DNA of 64,000 nucleotides from Akebia trifoliata (taxonomy: Eukaryota; Streptophyta; Magnoliopsida; Ranunculales; Lardizabalaceae). Numbering within the stretch: position 1 is the first letter of the stretch; every line of letters begins with the position of its first letter. The DNA is taken from contig CM030718.1 in NCBI GenBank assembly GCA_017979445.1, positions 19,587,021-19,651,020 on the forward strand, read 5' to 3'. Positions 34,505-45,821 of this stretch are shown here, in pieces. Position numbers and translations under genes: made by a program. The notes below the pieces were generated by a model, which ran no database searches, was not told the origin of the DNA, and saw only the letters and a program-made list of their open reading frames with translations.

Positions 34505-34892
34505 TATATATAGGTCAGGTTCAAACGACAACCATTTCAACACACATATAGACAACGTGTTTTGTCTTATATGGGCAAAAATGTTTGGATGGGCTGATTT
34601 TTTGTGAGGATGATCTCTGTGGTGAGGAGATCATCCTTGCCAAAAATCAGCTCATTACGAAACTTCTAGACCGTCCATTTTTGTTGAAAAATTATAGGCC
34701 GTCCAATTTTTGTAAATCAATTTTGATGGGGTTACAAGTTTTGGAATGGGATGATTTTTTGCCAGGATGATCCCCTCATCACAGAGATCATCCTCACAAA
34801 AAATCAGCCCATTCCAAACATTTTTGCCCATATAAGACAAACACGTTGTCTATATGTGTGTCGCAATGTGTGTTGCAGGAACCCGACCCTAT
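34505..34892. mobile_element. Long-armed foldback MITE inside the solo LTR
   Basis: Near-perfect inverted arms of about 165 bp (34505-34670 and 34727-34892). From either end they read GG[T/G]C[A/G]GGTTC, ACACACATATAGACAACGTG, GTCTTATATGGGCAAAAATG and TTTTTGTGAGGATGATCTC. The loop is about 55 bp. The flanks are TA repeats, so the target site cannot be resolved. Arms this similar indicate a fairly recent insertion. The open frames in both directions here are products of the inverted repeat. Confidence 0.85.
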
Positions 34893-34897
34893 ATATA

Positions 34898-34992
<95 letters not shown>
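34890..34992. repeat. (TA)n(GA)n microsatellite
   Basis: About 25 TA units followed by about 20 GA units directly beside the foldback element. Confidence 0.95.
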
Positions 34993-34996
<4 letters not shown>

Positions 34997-36479
34997 CTTA
35001 GTCAAAAATTGAGTGTCCATTTTCAATCAATCACTTCCCCCATTTATAGATCTCTATGAGAATCTAATTGATTACCACTTCCCTATATTCGTAAGAGATT
35101 AAAAAGGGTAGTTGAGAAAAGATAGGGATAGGTGAAGATTGATCAATTTAATGAGAAAATTTTGAATTCGTTTAAAGATAAACACTAAGTTGACAAATGT
35201 GGGAGAGAAAATAGGGAGAATAAAAATCAATTAAAAAAATGAGAGCATCGTTGGTGACTTTAGGTAGATTGAATCAAATGAATGATGGACTATGAAGTGT
35301 GAGGAAACTTTTACCTTTTTTTCCAATTTTGAGGGTATTTTAGGAAAAATACAATTTGGAGTTTGGCATGTGTTTACAAACGTTCCTAAGGTTTTTCAAC
35401 CTTTTGAGTTCATTTTTGAAATTATTTTCAATGAAAAACAACTACTTGAGGTCAAATGTCACATTTTATTTTTAAATTGTTAATTTTGCATCATTTTCTC
35501 TCTCTTCATTTATCAGCTCTTTTCCTTATCTCTCGGGATCTCAAACTCTGCAATCTTGCAATTTTGGAGTGTCTACACATATACTACCAAAACAATGAGG
35601 GAACTCAGACATATTTAATAGCCAAGAATGTGATAAATAATCTGTTGAGAGATTTTTAGCAACCAAGGATCGTCACATGCTCGATTGCTTGGTATTGTAT
35701 TCTATACTAAGAAGACCTATTTAGAGATTTTTCTCTTTCATTGATGAATTAACAATTAATTATCGATGACTCTTCATTGAATTGTGAGTATGCCCATTTT
35801 GAGGTATAACAATAAAGTCCCCTTGATGCTTGTCTACTAGAGGAACTTAGAGGCAAGCATCATAATAAATCATTCAAATAGAAAACACTCGATAGTCAAT
35901 AGAATGGCAAACCACAAAAAGAAAAAGTATGCAAAATAAATTGATACACATGTCACATGTATCGAGAAAAACTTGAAACGGCATATAAAAGGATAATCAT
36001 TAAGGAATGCATCAACCTCATTCATTCTCAAGCAAAAGAGAACTCTCTTATTACCCAACTAGCAGTCAAACGATTGGAGAGAAGAATTCAAGGGAATCAA
36101 TGACCAGAGAAGAACCATTAACATTCTTTGTGCAAAACGACAATATAACAGTTATTAACACCAAACAAAAATAGTAATTTAGCTCTTCTATGTCATTTTG
36201 CTTCCGTCTTTGCATCCGAAAATATACCCCATTCACATTGCTATCACTTTTTTCCTTATTTAAAATTGTGTAAAACCCCCATAGAATTGCAATAATGAGT
36301 ACATAATCGCATAGGTGTTGACAAATCAACAACAACCGAAATTAAAACTCGAACAAAAATGAATGCCACACGAACAAAAGGTTTTTAGATCATATGACAA
36401 GGCCCCAAAATCATTCAAGAAAATCAGGGATAAAAGATGAAATCAAAAAAATGAGAAAAAATAACAATAAAAATTGTTT

Positions 36480-36860
36480 TGAAGAGAACAGTAACATCCT
36501 TGGAAAATTACAATAAAATTCCTTTGAATGGAACAGTAACATCCTTGGAAGCGATATTTCATTCCTTGAATGGCAAGGATAAAAAATCTCTTTCAATATA
36601 ATGATATGAAACCGCTTAGAACCAAGAGCAATATAAATAGAAATAATGATATTGAGAAAGCGATATTGGCCAAGCAATTTTTAAACAAAAGTCAATGCGA
36701 TTTTTGACCAAGCGATATGAATAAAACGATATAGCTTGGGAAAACACCAACAACGATATAGAGATTTGGAAGATAAAAGCGATATTGTGATAGCGATATA
36801 GGGAAAATGATATTGAACAAGTGATGTGGTGAAAGAGATGCTAACAGAATAAATAGAAAA
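36480..36860. repeat. GCGATAT-rich region, first block
   Basis: Scattered repeats of GCGATAT/ACGATAT and a direct repeat GAACAGTAACATCCTTGGAA at 36487 and 36531. The word set resembles the array at 41697-41960, as if both derive from the same LTR type. Confidence 0.55.
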
Positions 36861-37339
36861 CATATTTTAGTGATCTAAAGTCGATAAATATCCCAAAAGA
36901 ATCCAAAATGTTTGACATCATTCCACATTCGATCGAGTATACTTCAACAAAAGATTACCAATAAATCTCTTTTGCCAGAAGTTCTTAAAACATGGTCCAA
37001 ATACTGACATTATGCACAAATCATCTCCCCAAAAGGCAAGTACAACCATATCCTTAGTAATGATGGGAAAACATAATAGGGAAGTTATTCCTTTCATTGA
37101 TAACATTGAAGTATGTTAATAGGTAGAAGACCCAGAAATATATTAGGAGCCTCACAAACAATATGCAATAAGTAGGTATGTTATTTACATCAATTGCAAG
37201 TGAAACATAATGACTCCACAACCAATACTGATATCTAAAGTGGATATCACGAATCAAATTAGAAAGAAGCCACTTCATTTCTTGAGACAAAAAAAGAGCA
37301 GGAACATCAACCCAAAATTGTGCTATGTCAACAATTAAG

Positions 37340-38460
37340 ACTCAATAAAATGGGCCAATTGGGTGAAACAAGTGTTAAGGAATGAATTTATGATAAATAG
37401 GCTAGAGAAATTGGGGCTTCTAGTAGCAATAGAAATCTCAATGCTTGAAGAGGCCGTGAACATGCTTCTTATGTTAGTTCTGACAGAGTTGTGGAACCCA
37501 AGGACTCACACATTCATCACTCCCAAAAAAAATACACTTTCACTATAGAGGACATTTTAGACGCGCAAGATTTCCGTTTCGACATGAAGTTGCATACATT
37601 CCCCAGAGTAAAATTGAAGGAGTGAATGTCAGTGAAATTCAGATGATAGAAATCATGAGAACATATGTTGAATATCCGAGAAAAAAAAAGGAGAATATAG
37701 CTAAGAAATTGAAGAAAGATACACAATCAATGTTATTGTGAAAAAATACATCTAGATGCCTTTTTTGGTATATTTCTTTTCTATTTTTGTAACACAAACA
37801 ACTATTTCACACTGCATTAATACTACAGTCTTCACCATCGTGGCTAGGATACTTGCTGAGATAGATATCTGTCTAGCTAGTTTAATGGTAGTGCAGTTGT
37901 ACCAAAGATTTGGTAACATCCAAGATGAATTTGCAACTAAACACAGAACGATAGAGCATGTAAAACCATCATATGGGTTATTATGGGTATTACACATTTG
38001 GGCATATCAACATTGCCAGATGATAATTCCCGAAAAGTAGATTGTGCCAAACACATATAGAGCATGTTGTTTCAGTAATAACAAACTAGCAGGCCTAGAC
38101 ACATGTGGCTACAATGAGGCGTTGTGTCCGAGATACAAGATATCTTGGAAACCATATTAGTAAAATGAATTTGTAGCAAAACCAAATTTTGAAGGTACGG
38201 AGGTCATTGCCAGATCATCAATTGAATGGATTTATGTATGTAGAATAACGACTTCTGGTTACATTTTGGGCATGCCCACATGCTCATTAGTGGTAAATAA
38301 GTAAAAAAAAATGATCCAATAGCCAAGCTAATAACATAAAACCCACACAAAGTAGCTAGACAGTTTGGCTATGATCAAGGTATGCTAGTGCAATGTCCAA
38401 AAGTAGAAGTGGTTTTCACTCATTTTTTCGGCTTCCACAAAGTCAATAGCAAGAGCTAGC
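37340..38460 (+). pseudogene. Plant mobile domain (PMD, MAIN-like) pseudogene
   Basis: Pieces occur in family order. 37363-37548: LVAIEISMLEEAVNMLLMLV then LTELWNPRTHTF, matching the L-ERWRPETHTFH core. After a shift, FTIEDILDAQDFRFD. 37756-38040: VFTIVARILAEIDICLA and VLHIWAYQH, matching the VFP-AARLA---IALAP and VWAWE-FP blocks. 38351-38450: HKVARQFGYDQGMLVQC, matching NPHRVARQFG-DQ. Several frameshifts and stops are present. PMD proteins are often carried by Ty3/gypsy and Mutator-like elements, and a few have host roles in silencing. This copy is antisense to the flanking LTRs. Confidence 0.75.
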
Positions 38461-40256
38461 CTCTAAAAGCAGAAAAGGCCAAAGCACAACAGAATATGAG
38501 AGATACTTTGATAGTCATTGTAAAAATCGTTGTGCTTAAGTGCAATAGATTCATAAGAGTGTGCGAGAAACAGAAAAGAACATTATTAACAACCAAACAA
38601 ATTCCCAGAATACAATATGGGCAGAATGGGTTGCAAAAAGGAAATATATAGCAATGCAAAATTTACCAAGGGATGTGACCTTGTGGTGATTGGGAAAGAA
38701 AGAAACATGAACCCAACACTAGAAGTACCAAATATTGACTCAACATTTATCAAAGAAAAAGATGAAAAGAGCAAAGGAATTGTCTATTCAAGTCTTGGGA
38801 AGAGATTTCTTAGAAGAAAAAACAGATATGGACTATGCACCAACAAAGACAACAGCTCCATTGTAAATAACAGGTGGAGGAAGAATGACAAGAAAGGAAA
38901 ATTTTGGTGAAAATGACAATGCAAACAAAAATTCAAAATAAGAAGATGAAAAGAAGAATAGTAGCCGACATCATCAATACAAGAAGATCCAAAAGATTTA
39001 CCATGAGAGTTAAGTAATAAGGAATCTAAATAAGTTAAGAAATTTTGAAAATATTTGATTATATGATGCAATAGGATAAGGCGAATAGAGTTATAAATCC
39101 CTGTTACTTAATATACTAAATGAGGTAGGCAAACCAAGACCCTAGTTAGTAATTATTGAGAACTTGGTATTAAAAGGGAAAAATCAATCTTTCATAGTAA
39201 CAATGCGACAAACTAGGTTAATTGCTCTCTGTAGAATGAAATAGGGCGTAAAAATTGGGAGAACAACTGAGGTCATTGTTCTATACAATTGAAGAGAGAG
39301 AGTTATGTAAAGATTTGAGCACTGTATCAATACTATGAACTCTGGGATTTAAATGAAGAGAAAGACTAGAAACAATAAAATAATAAAGCCAAGATACGAA
39401 ACACACACACCCATTTGGTATAATTATATATATATATATATATATATAAATATGTTTGATGAAGACTTTTTTTCGAGATGAAAAGTGTTATTGGAATAAT
39501 TAGCAACAATAAAATTAGAAGTACAAAGAAAAAATCATCAACACGAGAAATCAGTTGAAACATCGATTTTTATTGAGGAGGATATACTGAAGAAGAATCA
39601 AAACAAGAAAATGAGGAAAAAATGTTATAATTCAGAATGAGATGAAAATGATGAAGATGAGGGTGAGAAAGGAGATGAAAAAGAAATTATACTAGGGGAA
39701 ATTAGAGAAGAAGAAGGGTAAAAAAAATACTCCTAAAGGGAATGCACCAAAGTAAATTTGGTAAGCAAAAAGATGTATGCAAAATATGCACAACTAGTAT
39801 TGACACTGAAAAGTATTTTATCACAATGCAGAGCAAAGGTTGAAAGAAACAAACCAAATCTTGCAAACAATAAGGGTAAGAATTTAATTATCAAATGATC
39901 AAGAAAGAATGACTTCAATATGCACCTACTAAATGAAAAAATACCATGCATGCACAGGTAGAAATAGAAGATGCGACTATGAGAAGAACTCACAACAAGG
40001 AAAAATGTGGAGTAATTGTATCACAAATACATTGGGGTGAAGGAAGTGAAGAGATAGATAAGTATACCACCCAAAACTATAGTAAACTATAACAAGCAAG
40101 ACTCTCATGGCAAGAATCTCTACAACTCAGTCACAAAGTTCATGTTCCAACTTCCATAGTCACTATAGTAAACTTTACTTAAGTAAGTACATCATGTTTC
40201 ATCTTGGTTCTTCCTAAATATTCTCATATTATACCTGAGGTATATACATTTCTATT
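38461..40256. other. Decayed internal region, no gene supported
   Basis: A-rich plus strand with lysine/asparagine-rich frames (for example 38617-38910) that may be the linker of the PMD protein. A short (TA)n run lies at 39423-39447. No motif recognised. Confidence 0.35.
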
Positions 40257-41270
40257 TTGCTTTGTTTTGACAATATGAATAACAAAATCGCTCAAAGCAA
40301 TATCCTTCCATATCTTGAGTTTTTATTAAAATTACTATCAGAGCTTATCTTAGAAATCCCAAGAAATGTTGCACGAGAGTTTTTTGTTCTAATTAACAAA
40401 TGCCTACTTGATGATACACCCATGAAATTGGGTAAAATGTCGGAGTCAAACCAAAAGCCTATTAGGCATGATGGAGAACTAAAGCAAGTATCAAAGAAAT
40501 ATATGTGGTTCTTTTCAGTATTCCCATAGAACATGACATTCTTAGAACAGACACCTTATAAGTCTTCAAGAACCCAAAGAAATGTAATTTCTTCACTATT
40601 AGAGAAGTTTGCTAAATTACATCACACAGTCTTCTTCTTGCAAGAAAAGTCAAAATATGAGATCGAGGTCCTTCTTCACTAGGCCATACAATTAAAAGAA
40701 TGTAGGCTACAAACCGAGATGATTGGTTCAACTCTAGAATAGAGGATAAAGTCCTACACATTACAATAGAAACGGATCAAAAAGATGAACCAAGTAACCA
40801 TTCTCGACTATCTGTTAAGTTTCCTGAATACGAAATAAATGCACATTACAACTGTTTCAGAATAAAAGTCATCAGAAATCCAACTACAAGAAAAATATCT
40901 CTATGAAGCGTTGTAAAACGAGATGAAATCCATAATAGATTTACGAAAAGAGTGCATAGAATTGTCTAATTGCCTAAAAGAAGTTGAAAAAGTTATAAAA
41001 AATCTCAAATCCTAGGTACAAACAGTCTCAACAAAAATTACACTTTTAACCATCCAAGAAGAAAATATCATGTTTAAGGCGACAAAATTTCATGATGACA
41101 TTGAAAACATTTCTCAAGAGAGGTCCAATCAAGAAAAGGTAAAAGAAGCAAATAATTAAAATATAATGCACATGGAGGATGCAAGAAGAATGCTAGAGGC
41201 AACCATTATGCCAATGACTAGTTTCATTCAAGGATTAACTGATTTAGGTTTAACATTTTGATTTGCTATG
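40257..41270 (+). pseudogene. Probable C-terminal coiled-coil part of the PMD gene
   Basis: The frame 40257-40529 (FLLKLLSELILEIPRN and after) is followed by broken frames with heptad-like hydrophobic spacing: IDLRKECIELSNCLKEVEKV near 40930-41000 and SQERSNQEKVKEANN near 41115. Long coiled coils follow the PMD in many transposon copies. Several stops are present. Link to the upstream pseudogene is inferred from strand and order only. Confidence 0.4.
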
Positions 41271-41461
41271 GTCTATAATTAATTTTCTTAATTTCAGACT
41301 TTGATAACTTGTTGCATAACTTGTGTGCATGAAGACAATTGTAAATAAAAAATAATACAACAAAGTATTTTTACAATACATTGCTTAATATTCTTACAAT
41401 CATTACATGATTCATCTAGTCTTTTTAAAAAATCAATATCAAAAATCGTAGTAGAAAATAT

Positions 41462-41561
41462 ATTTACAAGAAATTTGACTGAGAAAAATCGAGAAGCATA
41501 ACGCCTTATAAAAATGCATAAAAATATTTTTTTCGAAAAAAATATGGGGTGTTACACAATC
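41462..41561 (-). mobile_element. LTR start, minus strand
   Basis: Read on the minus strand, it begins TGTAACACCCCATATTTTTT, a typical plant Ty3/gypsy LTR start. Its other end is not resolved. Confidence 0.5.
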
Positions 41562-41696
41562 CTCTAAACAACAAATAAATCAAAATAAAAATAAGAAGAG
41601 AAATCAACAAGTAAGTCGCTTATATAATCGTCTCAACACCACTTATATGTATATAGATTCCAAACGCGATTTATAGTGATTTTCAAAATGTCGTAT

Positions 41697-41960
41697 AGTA
41701 ATACGGCAAAAGTATATATGAAGCGATATTGTCAACCGAGACAAAACGATATCAATAACTAATATGAAACGATATTAGTAGCCAATGTAGAACGACATTA
41801 GCAACCAATATGAAGTGCTACTATTAAATGATATAAGCGATATTGTTGATCAGTATAAAGTGATATTGGCAACCAATATGAAATGATATTGATAACCAAC
41901 ATAAAGCGATATTGACAAACAATATAAGCGATTTGCATAACTGAGAAAAGCGATTTTATC
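41697..41960. repeat. Short tandem array of AGCGATATTG-AACCAATATGA
   Basis: About nine degenerate copies of a 26- to 30-bp unit with core [A/G]CGATATT and CCAATATGAA. A minisatellite within LTR-derived sequence. Confidence 0.75.
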
Positions 41961-43310
41961 TCATGATGAAAAATAAGAAAAAGCAAAAATATTTTGTAAA
42001 AGAATATATTTTTTTTAATTGAAATTAATTACGAAAAAAATTATAGTGAAAATAAGTCAAAAAATAACTTTTTTTTACCAAAAGTTGTTGCAATGTAACC
42101 GCGAAATCACTATGTAGAAAAATTGGTGAAATTGAGGTATTCTAACACATTTTCTAAATAGAATAAGCTTTAAAACAACAAAATGCTTTAAAACAAATCA
42201 AAATTAAATTAAATCAAATCAAAAATAAAAATAAAAATAAAAATAAAAACACATATGGAAAAGTGATCAAACGAATTAAAGCAAAATCTACAAAACAAAA
42301 AAGAAAACATAACTGATCATAACCAAGATCATCTCAATGAAAGCACCATTTTGTTTCCCATAGAAATTGTTTGTCTGTAGTTCGAAATATTTCTCGAATC
42401 TAATTTTGAGAGAAAATTGATGAGTTCTTAGTTGATCTCATCTCTGTTGCAAGGAAGAGGATCGGGAATCCATCATCACAATATGTAAGGTGATCAACAC
42501 TAGATTAAATTTGATTTATAATTTTTCTATGGTTACAAAACTCAAAAAATACTAAAATTACAAAGTTTTAATCAACCTTAAATCGGAATTATAAATTTGA
42601 CTAGGAAATTTGTTAAAATTGAAAGATAGAGCTTCATAATTAAAAATCATAATTAACAAATAAAAAAATAAAATAATTTATTATAGAAATTCATTTTGAT
42701 AAATGAAATGAAATTATAGATAAATAGATTAAGATTCAAATGCAAATTTACAGTTAAATTTGAACTAATGAATAGGAGAATGAGAAAATAGAGATCATGA
42801 GATGAGAACCAAACAAAGATGAGTATCTTCTGCCAATTTTGAATAAAACTCTTCCTTTGTTTTTCCTTGATGAATAGAATATTTCAATTTTACCATGTTC
42901 TTTTGATGATTTCTTAAGAATTTCTCTTAGATTTGGAGAGAAGTTTTCAGATTTGAGTTCACTCTTGTCTCCATTATCTCTTTATTTTAATTACATCTCC
43001 TCCCTTCTAGATTTTTTTTTCTTCTTTCATTCTATTTATATAATAACAAAAGCGAATAAATTTACAAAATTCAATCATAGACTCGAATTGAAAAATATTT
43101 GAACTAACTGTCTACATGATTGTTATTTGCCCTATTCATTGGGTGCATAAGCTCCAAACCTTTATTTGCTAACATTGCTCTATTTATAACACTATAAATG
43201 CATCAAAATCACTTGATAGCGGTTTTGCCTCTAATTGAATATCTTTGATTCTTTGAATTTTTGCATCTTTGTCTTTTTTGGCATTCCCCCAATATTTGAA
43301 TTTTTAATAT
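41961..43310. other. AT-rich LTR-derived sequence, no gene
   Basis: Contains A-rich iterations near 42210-42250 and another possible inverted LTR start (GAGGTATTCTAACA near 42137-42150). No coding region recognised. Confidence 0.4.
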
Positions 43311-43650
43311 TTCGTCGTTTTCTTTTTCGTTGACAAATTAACACTTAATTCTCGATGAATCTTTATTGAATTGTGAGTGTGACCATTTTGGGGTATTACA
43401 GTAATACCAAAGAAGTACTACTTTTATAATATAAAAAAAAAAGATTATGACTAAAGATCGAGAAAATTAAAGCTAAGCGACATACTGCCAAACAATTCTT
43501 AAGAAAGGACCACTGCCTCCTGATATGAACGCGACATTTTATTATAAATCAAGGACTCCATTTTAGTTCTTCTGATACATAATAAACAACCATTTATCTT
43601 AAGAAATACGTATTACTCAAAGATTAATCGTAAGCTCAACATTATATGGC

Positions 43651-43912
43651 AAAATAAGATGCAACAAATTAGACAATTTTGTCTCACACTCTTTGTCTTA
43701 TTGTTCATCTTCTTCTTCTTACTACACCACCAGTGTACTAACTTAATCATCAAAGTTTTCATTGCAGGCATGACATCAATTTCCTTTTCTCCTTCTTGCA
43801 CACATTAAGAAGATTTGAACCCTTAAACCTCGACCTAAAGCACCTCTTGATGAAGATGATGATCACGTTATCCCCAATCAATTGCTCCAGTGAACAACAT
43901 ATATCCATTTTA
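43651..43912 (+). pseudogene. Signal-peptide-like block, unit 3 copy
   Basis: Starts near 43659 with MQQIRQFCLTLFVLLFIFF, closely matching the unit 1 copy at 22801. After the hydrophobic run the frame reaches a stop, and the acidic tail (DEDDDHVIPNQLLQ, ending TGA) is in another frame. A TTGCAG at about 43767 could be a splice acceptor. Family unknown. Confidence 0.3.
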
Positions 43913-44520
43913 TTCTTGATCTCGAGGAATTAGTTGATAAAAAAGTCTTCACATGAACTATAAAATTATATATAAATAATTATAATTCAATAGTTGCACT
44001 TTTGTCGAAGTTATGTAGTATTGAGCTATTAGTTGAATCATAAGAAAAACTAATTATTTCTTTCATGCCTTTTCATATAATAACTATTTTTAATAGAAAA
44101 TATATATTTAAAATAGAATGTTCTGATAATTGGTTTCACATATACATTTATTCATATACAATTTTAATGATTGGAATGCATATTAATTCAAAACGATATC
44201 TATTATACACGTCTATTAGAGATTTGAATCGTGTCATGGATAAATTAATTCAAAATTTTGAATATCTTGTGCTTGAAATCAAGATATTACTCTTAAATTA
44301 CTAATCCCAAGGAGATATTTTTGGAATTTAATGGTGGTTGAAATTTTTTATATATCTACAATCAGGTTTTTGTTACAATGACCCATAAAATATAACTCAT
44401 GGAAAAATACATGTTCCTAACTAGTAAAACACTAATATCCAATGTCAAGACTTATCCAGATATTGTCATGCATCTTTCCACTATCACTTTTCATGAATGT
44501 ACACACACACAAACATATAT

Positions 44521-45190
44521 AGGGGAATGCTAACATTCAAGACCTCATGAGGACGTTTGAATTTTTCAACACTTTTATTTTTTCAATAATACCCCTATCT
44601 TTTTTATCTTTTAGTGAAAAAGATAAGGGTATATTAGTCATTTTACATAATAAATACTTGTCTCTCATATAATAAATGCTAAGAGCATTTAATCTTTAGA
44701 ATTAAATATCTTGTTTTTAATAAATGATTTGGCAATCAATGTAAACAAACATTTATTATGTCAAAGACCAGTATACCCCTATTTTTTTTACTGAAAGACA
44801 AAATGAATAAGGGTATTAGTGGAAAATAAATGTGTTGAAAAATACTTACGTCACCATGAGATTTTGGACATTAACATTCTCCACCATATTTTTTCAAATA
44901 ATACTCCTGTCTATTTTGTCTCTTAGTGAAAAAGATAGAGGTATGTTGGTCTCTTACATAATAAATGCTTATTTGTATTGATTGTCAAACATTTACTACA
45001 AACAAGACGTTTAAATCTAAAGACTAAATGCCCTCAACATTTATTATATAAAAGACAAGTAATTATTATATAAAAGACCAAAATACGCTTGCCTTTTCAT
45101 TAAAACATAAAGTAGGTAGGGTATTATTAGAATAAAAAGATGTGGTGGAGAATTCTAACATCCCATTGAGGTCTTGAACATTAGCATTTC
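44521..45190. mobile_element. Dimeric MITE sharing a central terminal repeat (unit 3)
   Basis: Same three-terminus arrangement as 24264-24925: left GGGGAATGCTAACATTCAAG, a double-oriented centre near 44830-44890, right end GGAGAATTCTAACATCCC at 45140-45170. A (TA)n run abuts the right end. Confidence 0.7.
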
Positions 45191-45699
45191 CCATATATAT
45201 ATATATATATATATATAAGTGATATATGATTTCCATGAAGTTGTGGGATATTAAGTTAATAAGTTCCATTTCTCCCAAGGTATGACTAAGTTAATTGATG
45301 CATTTGAGCATCTATTATCTAAATTACTACATCTTTTGGATCTCTTATTATTAATTGATTGTAGAAGATTTGATGCAATCGTAGTTAGTATTTAATTATC
45401 ATATATGATTATTTTGAATAAGTTGCGAAAGGTCTTGCAAGTAATTTTCATGTATTTTATGGTACTATCTATTTTTTTAAATTTATTAAATTAATTACTT
45501 ATATTGAAAAATATAGGAATTTACAAGAATTCAATGGACTTGATATGAAATTGTGATTTGTGATTTAAATATCTGATTGATAATATTTATTTTGATGAAT
45601 GAGTTTGGAATTAAATTAGGTTTTTATTTGTAGCCAAATGGTAATTTGTATTTTATAATTTGAGTTGAATTGTACAACAAATTATATCTGATTAATTGA

Positions 45700-45821
45700 C
45701 AAGCTTCCTTTTTTATGAGATCATTAACTTGATGATGCCAAACATCCAACTATATTATCATGCATGGACTTTAATGAAGAAGCCATGACAGATAAACCTA
45801 AATGAGGATATCCATGATGCA
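45700..45821 (+). repeat. Segmental repeat unit 4 (stub)
   Basis: GATCATTAACTTGATGATGC to GATATCCATGATGCAA repeats the start of unit 2 (25440-25545) and is then cut by the Ty3/gypsy element at about 45822. Confidence 0.75.

Larger units (their letters stand above)
32355..35577 (-). mobile_element. Solo LTR, 3.2 kb, with 5-bp target duplication CATAT
   Basis: Termini TGTAGTGACC...GTGTCTACA form the inverted pair TGTAG/CTACA. They are flanked by the direct repeat CATAT (32350-32354 and 35578-35582). The uninterrupted site in unit 1 reads TTTGACATATACTG at about 22485, which confirms the insertion. On the minus strand the start is TGTAGACACTCC, and the GAGTCGCCACCATTCA block lies near its 3' end. 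No gag or pol is inside; a foldback element and a microsatellite are nested in it. Confidence 0.88.
35717..43399 (-). mobile_element. Composite retroelement region inserted in unit 3
   Basis: The right end, GAATTGTGAGTGTGACCATTTTGGGGTATTACA at 43367-43399, recurs in diverged form at 35774-35806 (GAATTGTGAGTATGCCCATTTTGAGGTATAACA). On the minus strand both start TGT[A/T]ATACC, like LTR starts. The left copy is only about 90 bp long, so one LTR is truncated. Right of 35806 the minus strand has a purine-rich AAGGGGAC stretch, a possible polypurine tract. A further minus-strand LTR start (TGTAACACCCC) ends at 41561. Inside lies a plant mobile domain pseudogene on the plus strand. Sequence right of 43399 resumes unit 3. 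Confidence 0.6.
43400..45700 (+). repeat. Segmental repeat unit 3, last part
   Basis: Matches 23035-25430: GTAATACCAA-GAAGTA, the secreted-peptide-like block, the CTCGAGGAATTAGTTGATAAA block, the MITE dimer and the TTTGAGTTGAATTGTAC block, in order. It restores the unit after the inserted retroelement. Confidence 0.85.

Noticed and set aside
34585..34840. Mirror-image frames with FCEDDLC and IILAKN on both strands
   Set aside because: Created by the inverted repeat of the foldback element.
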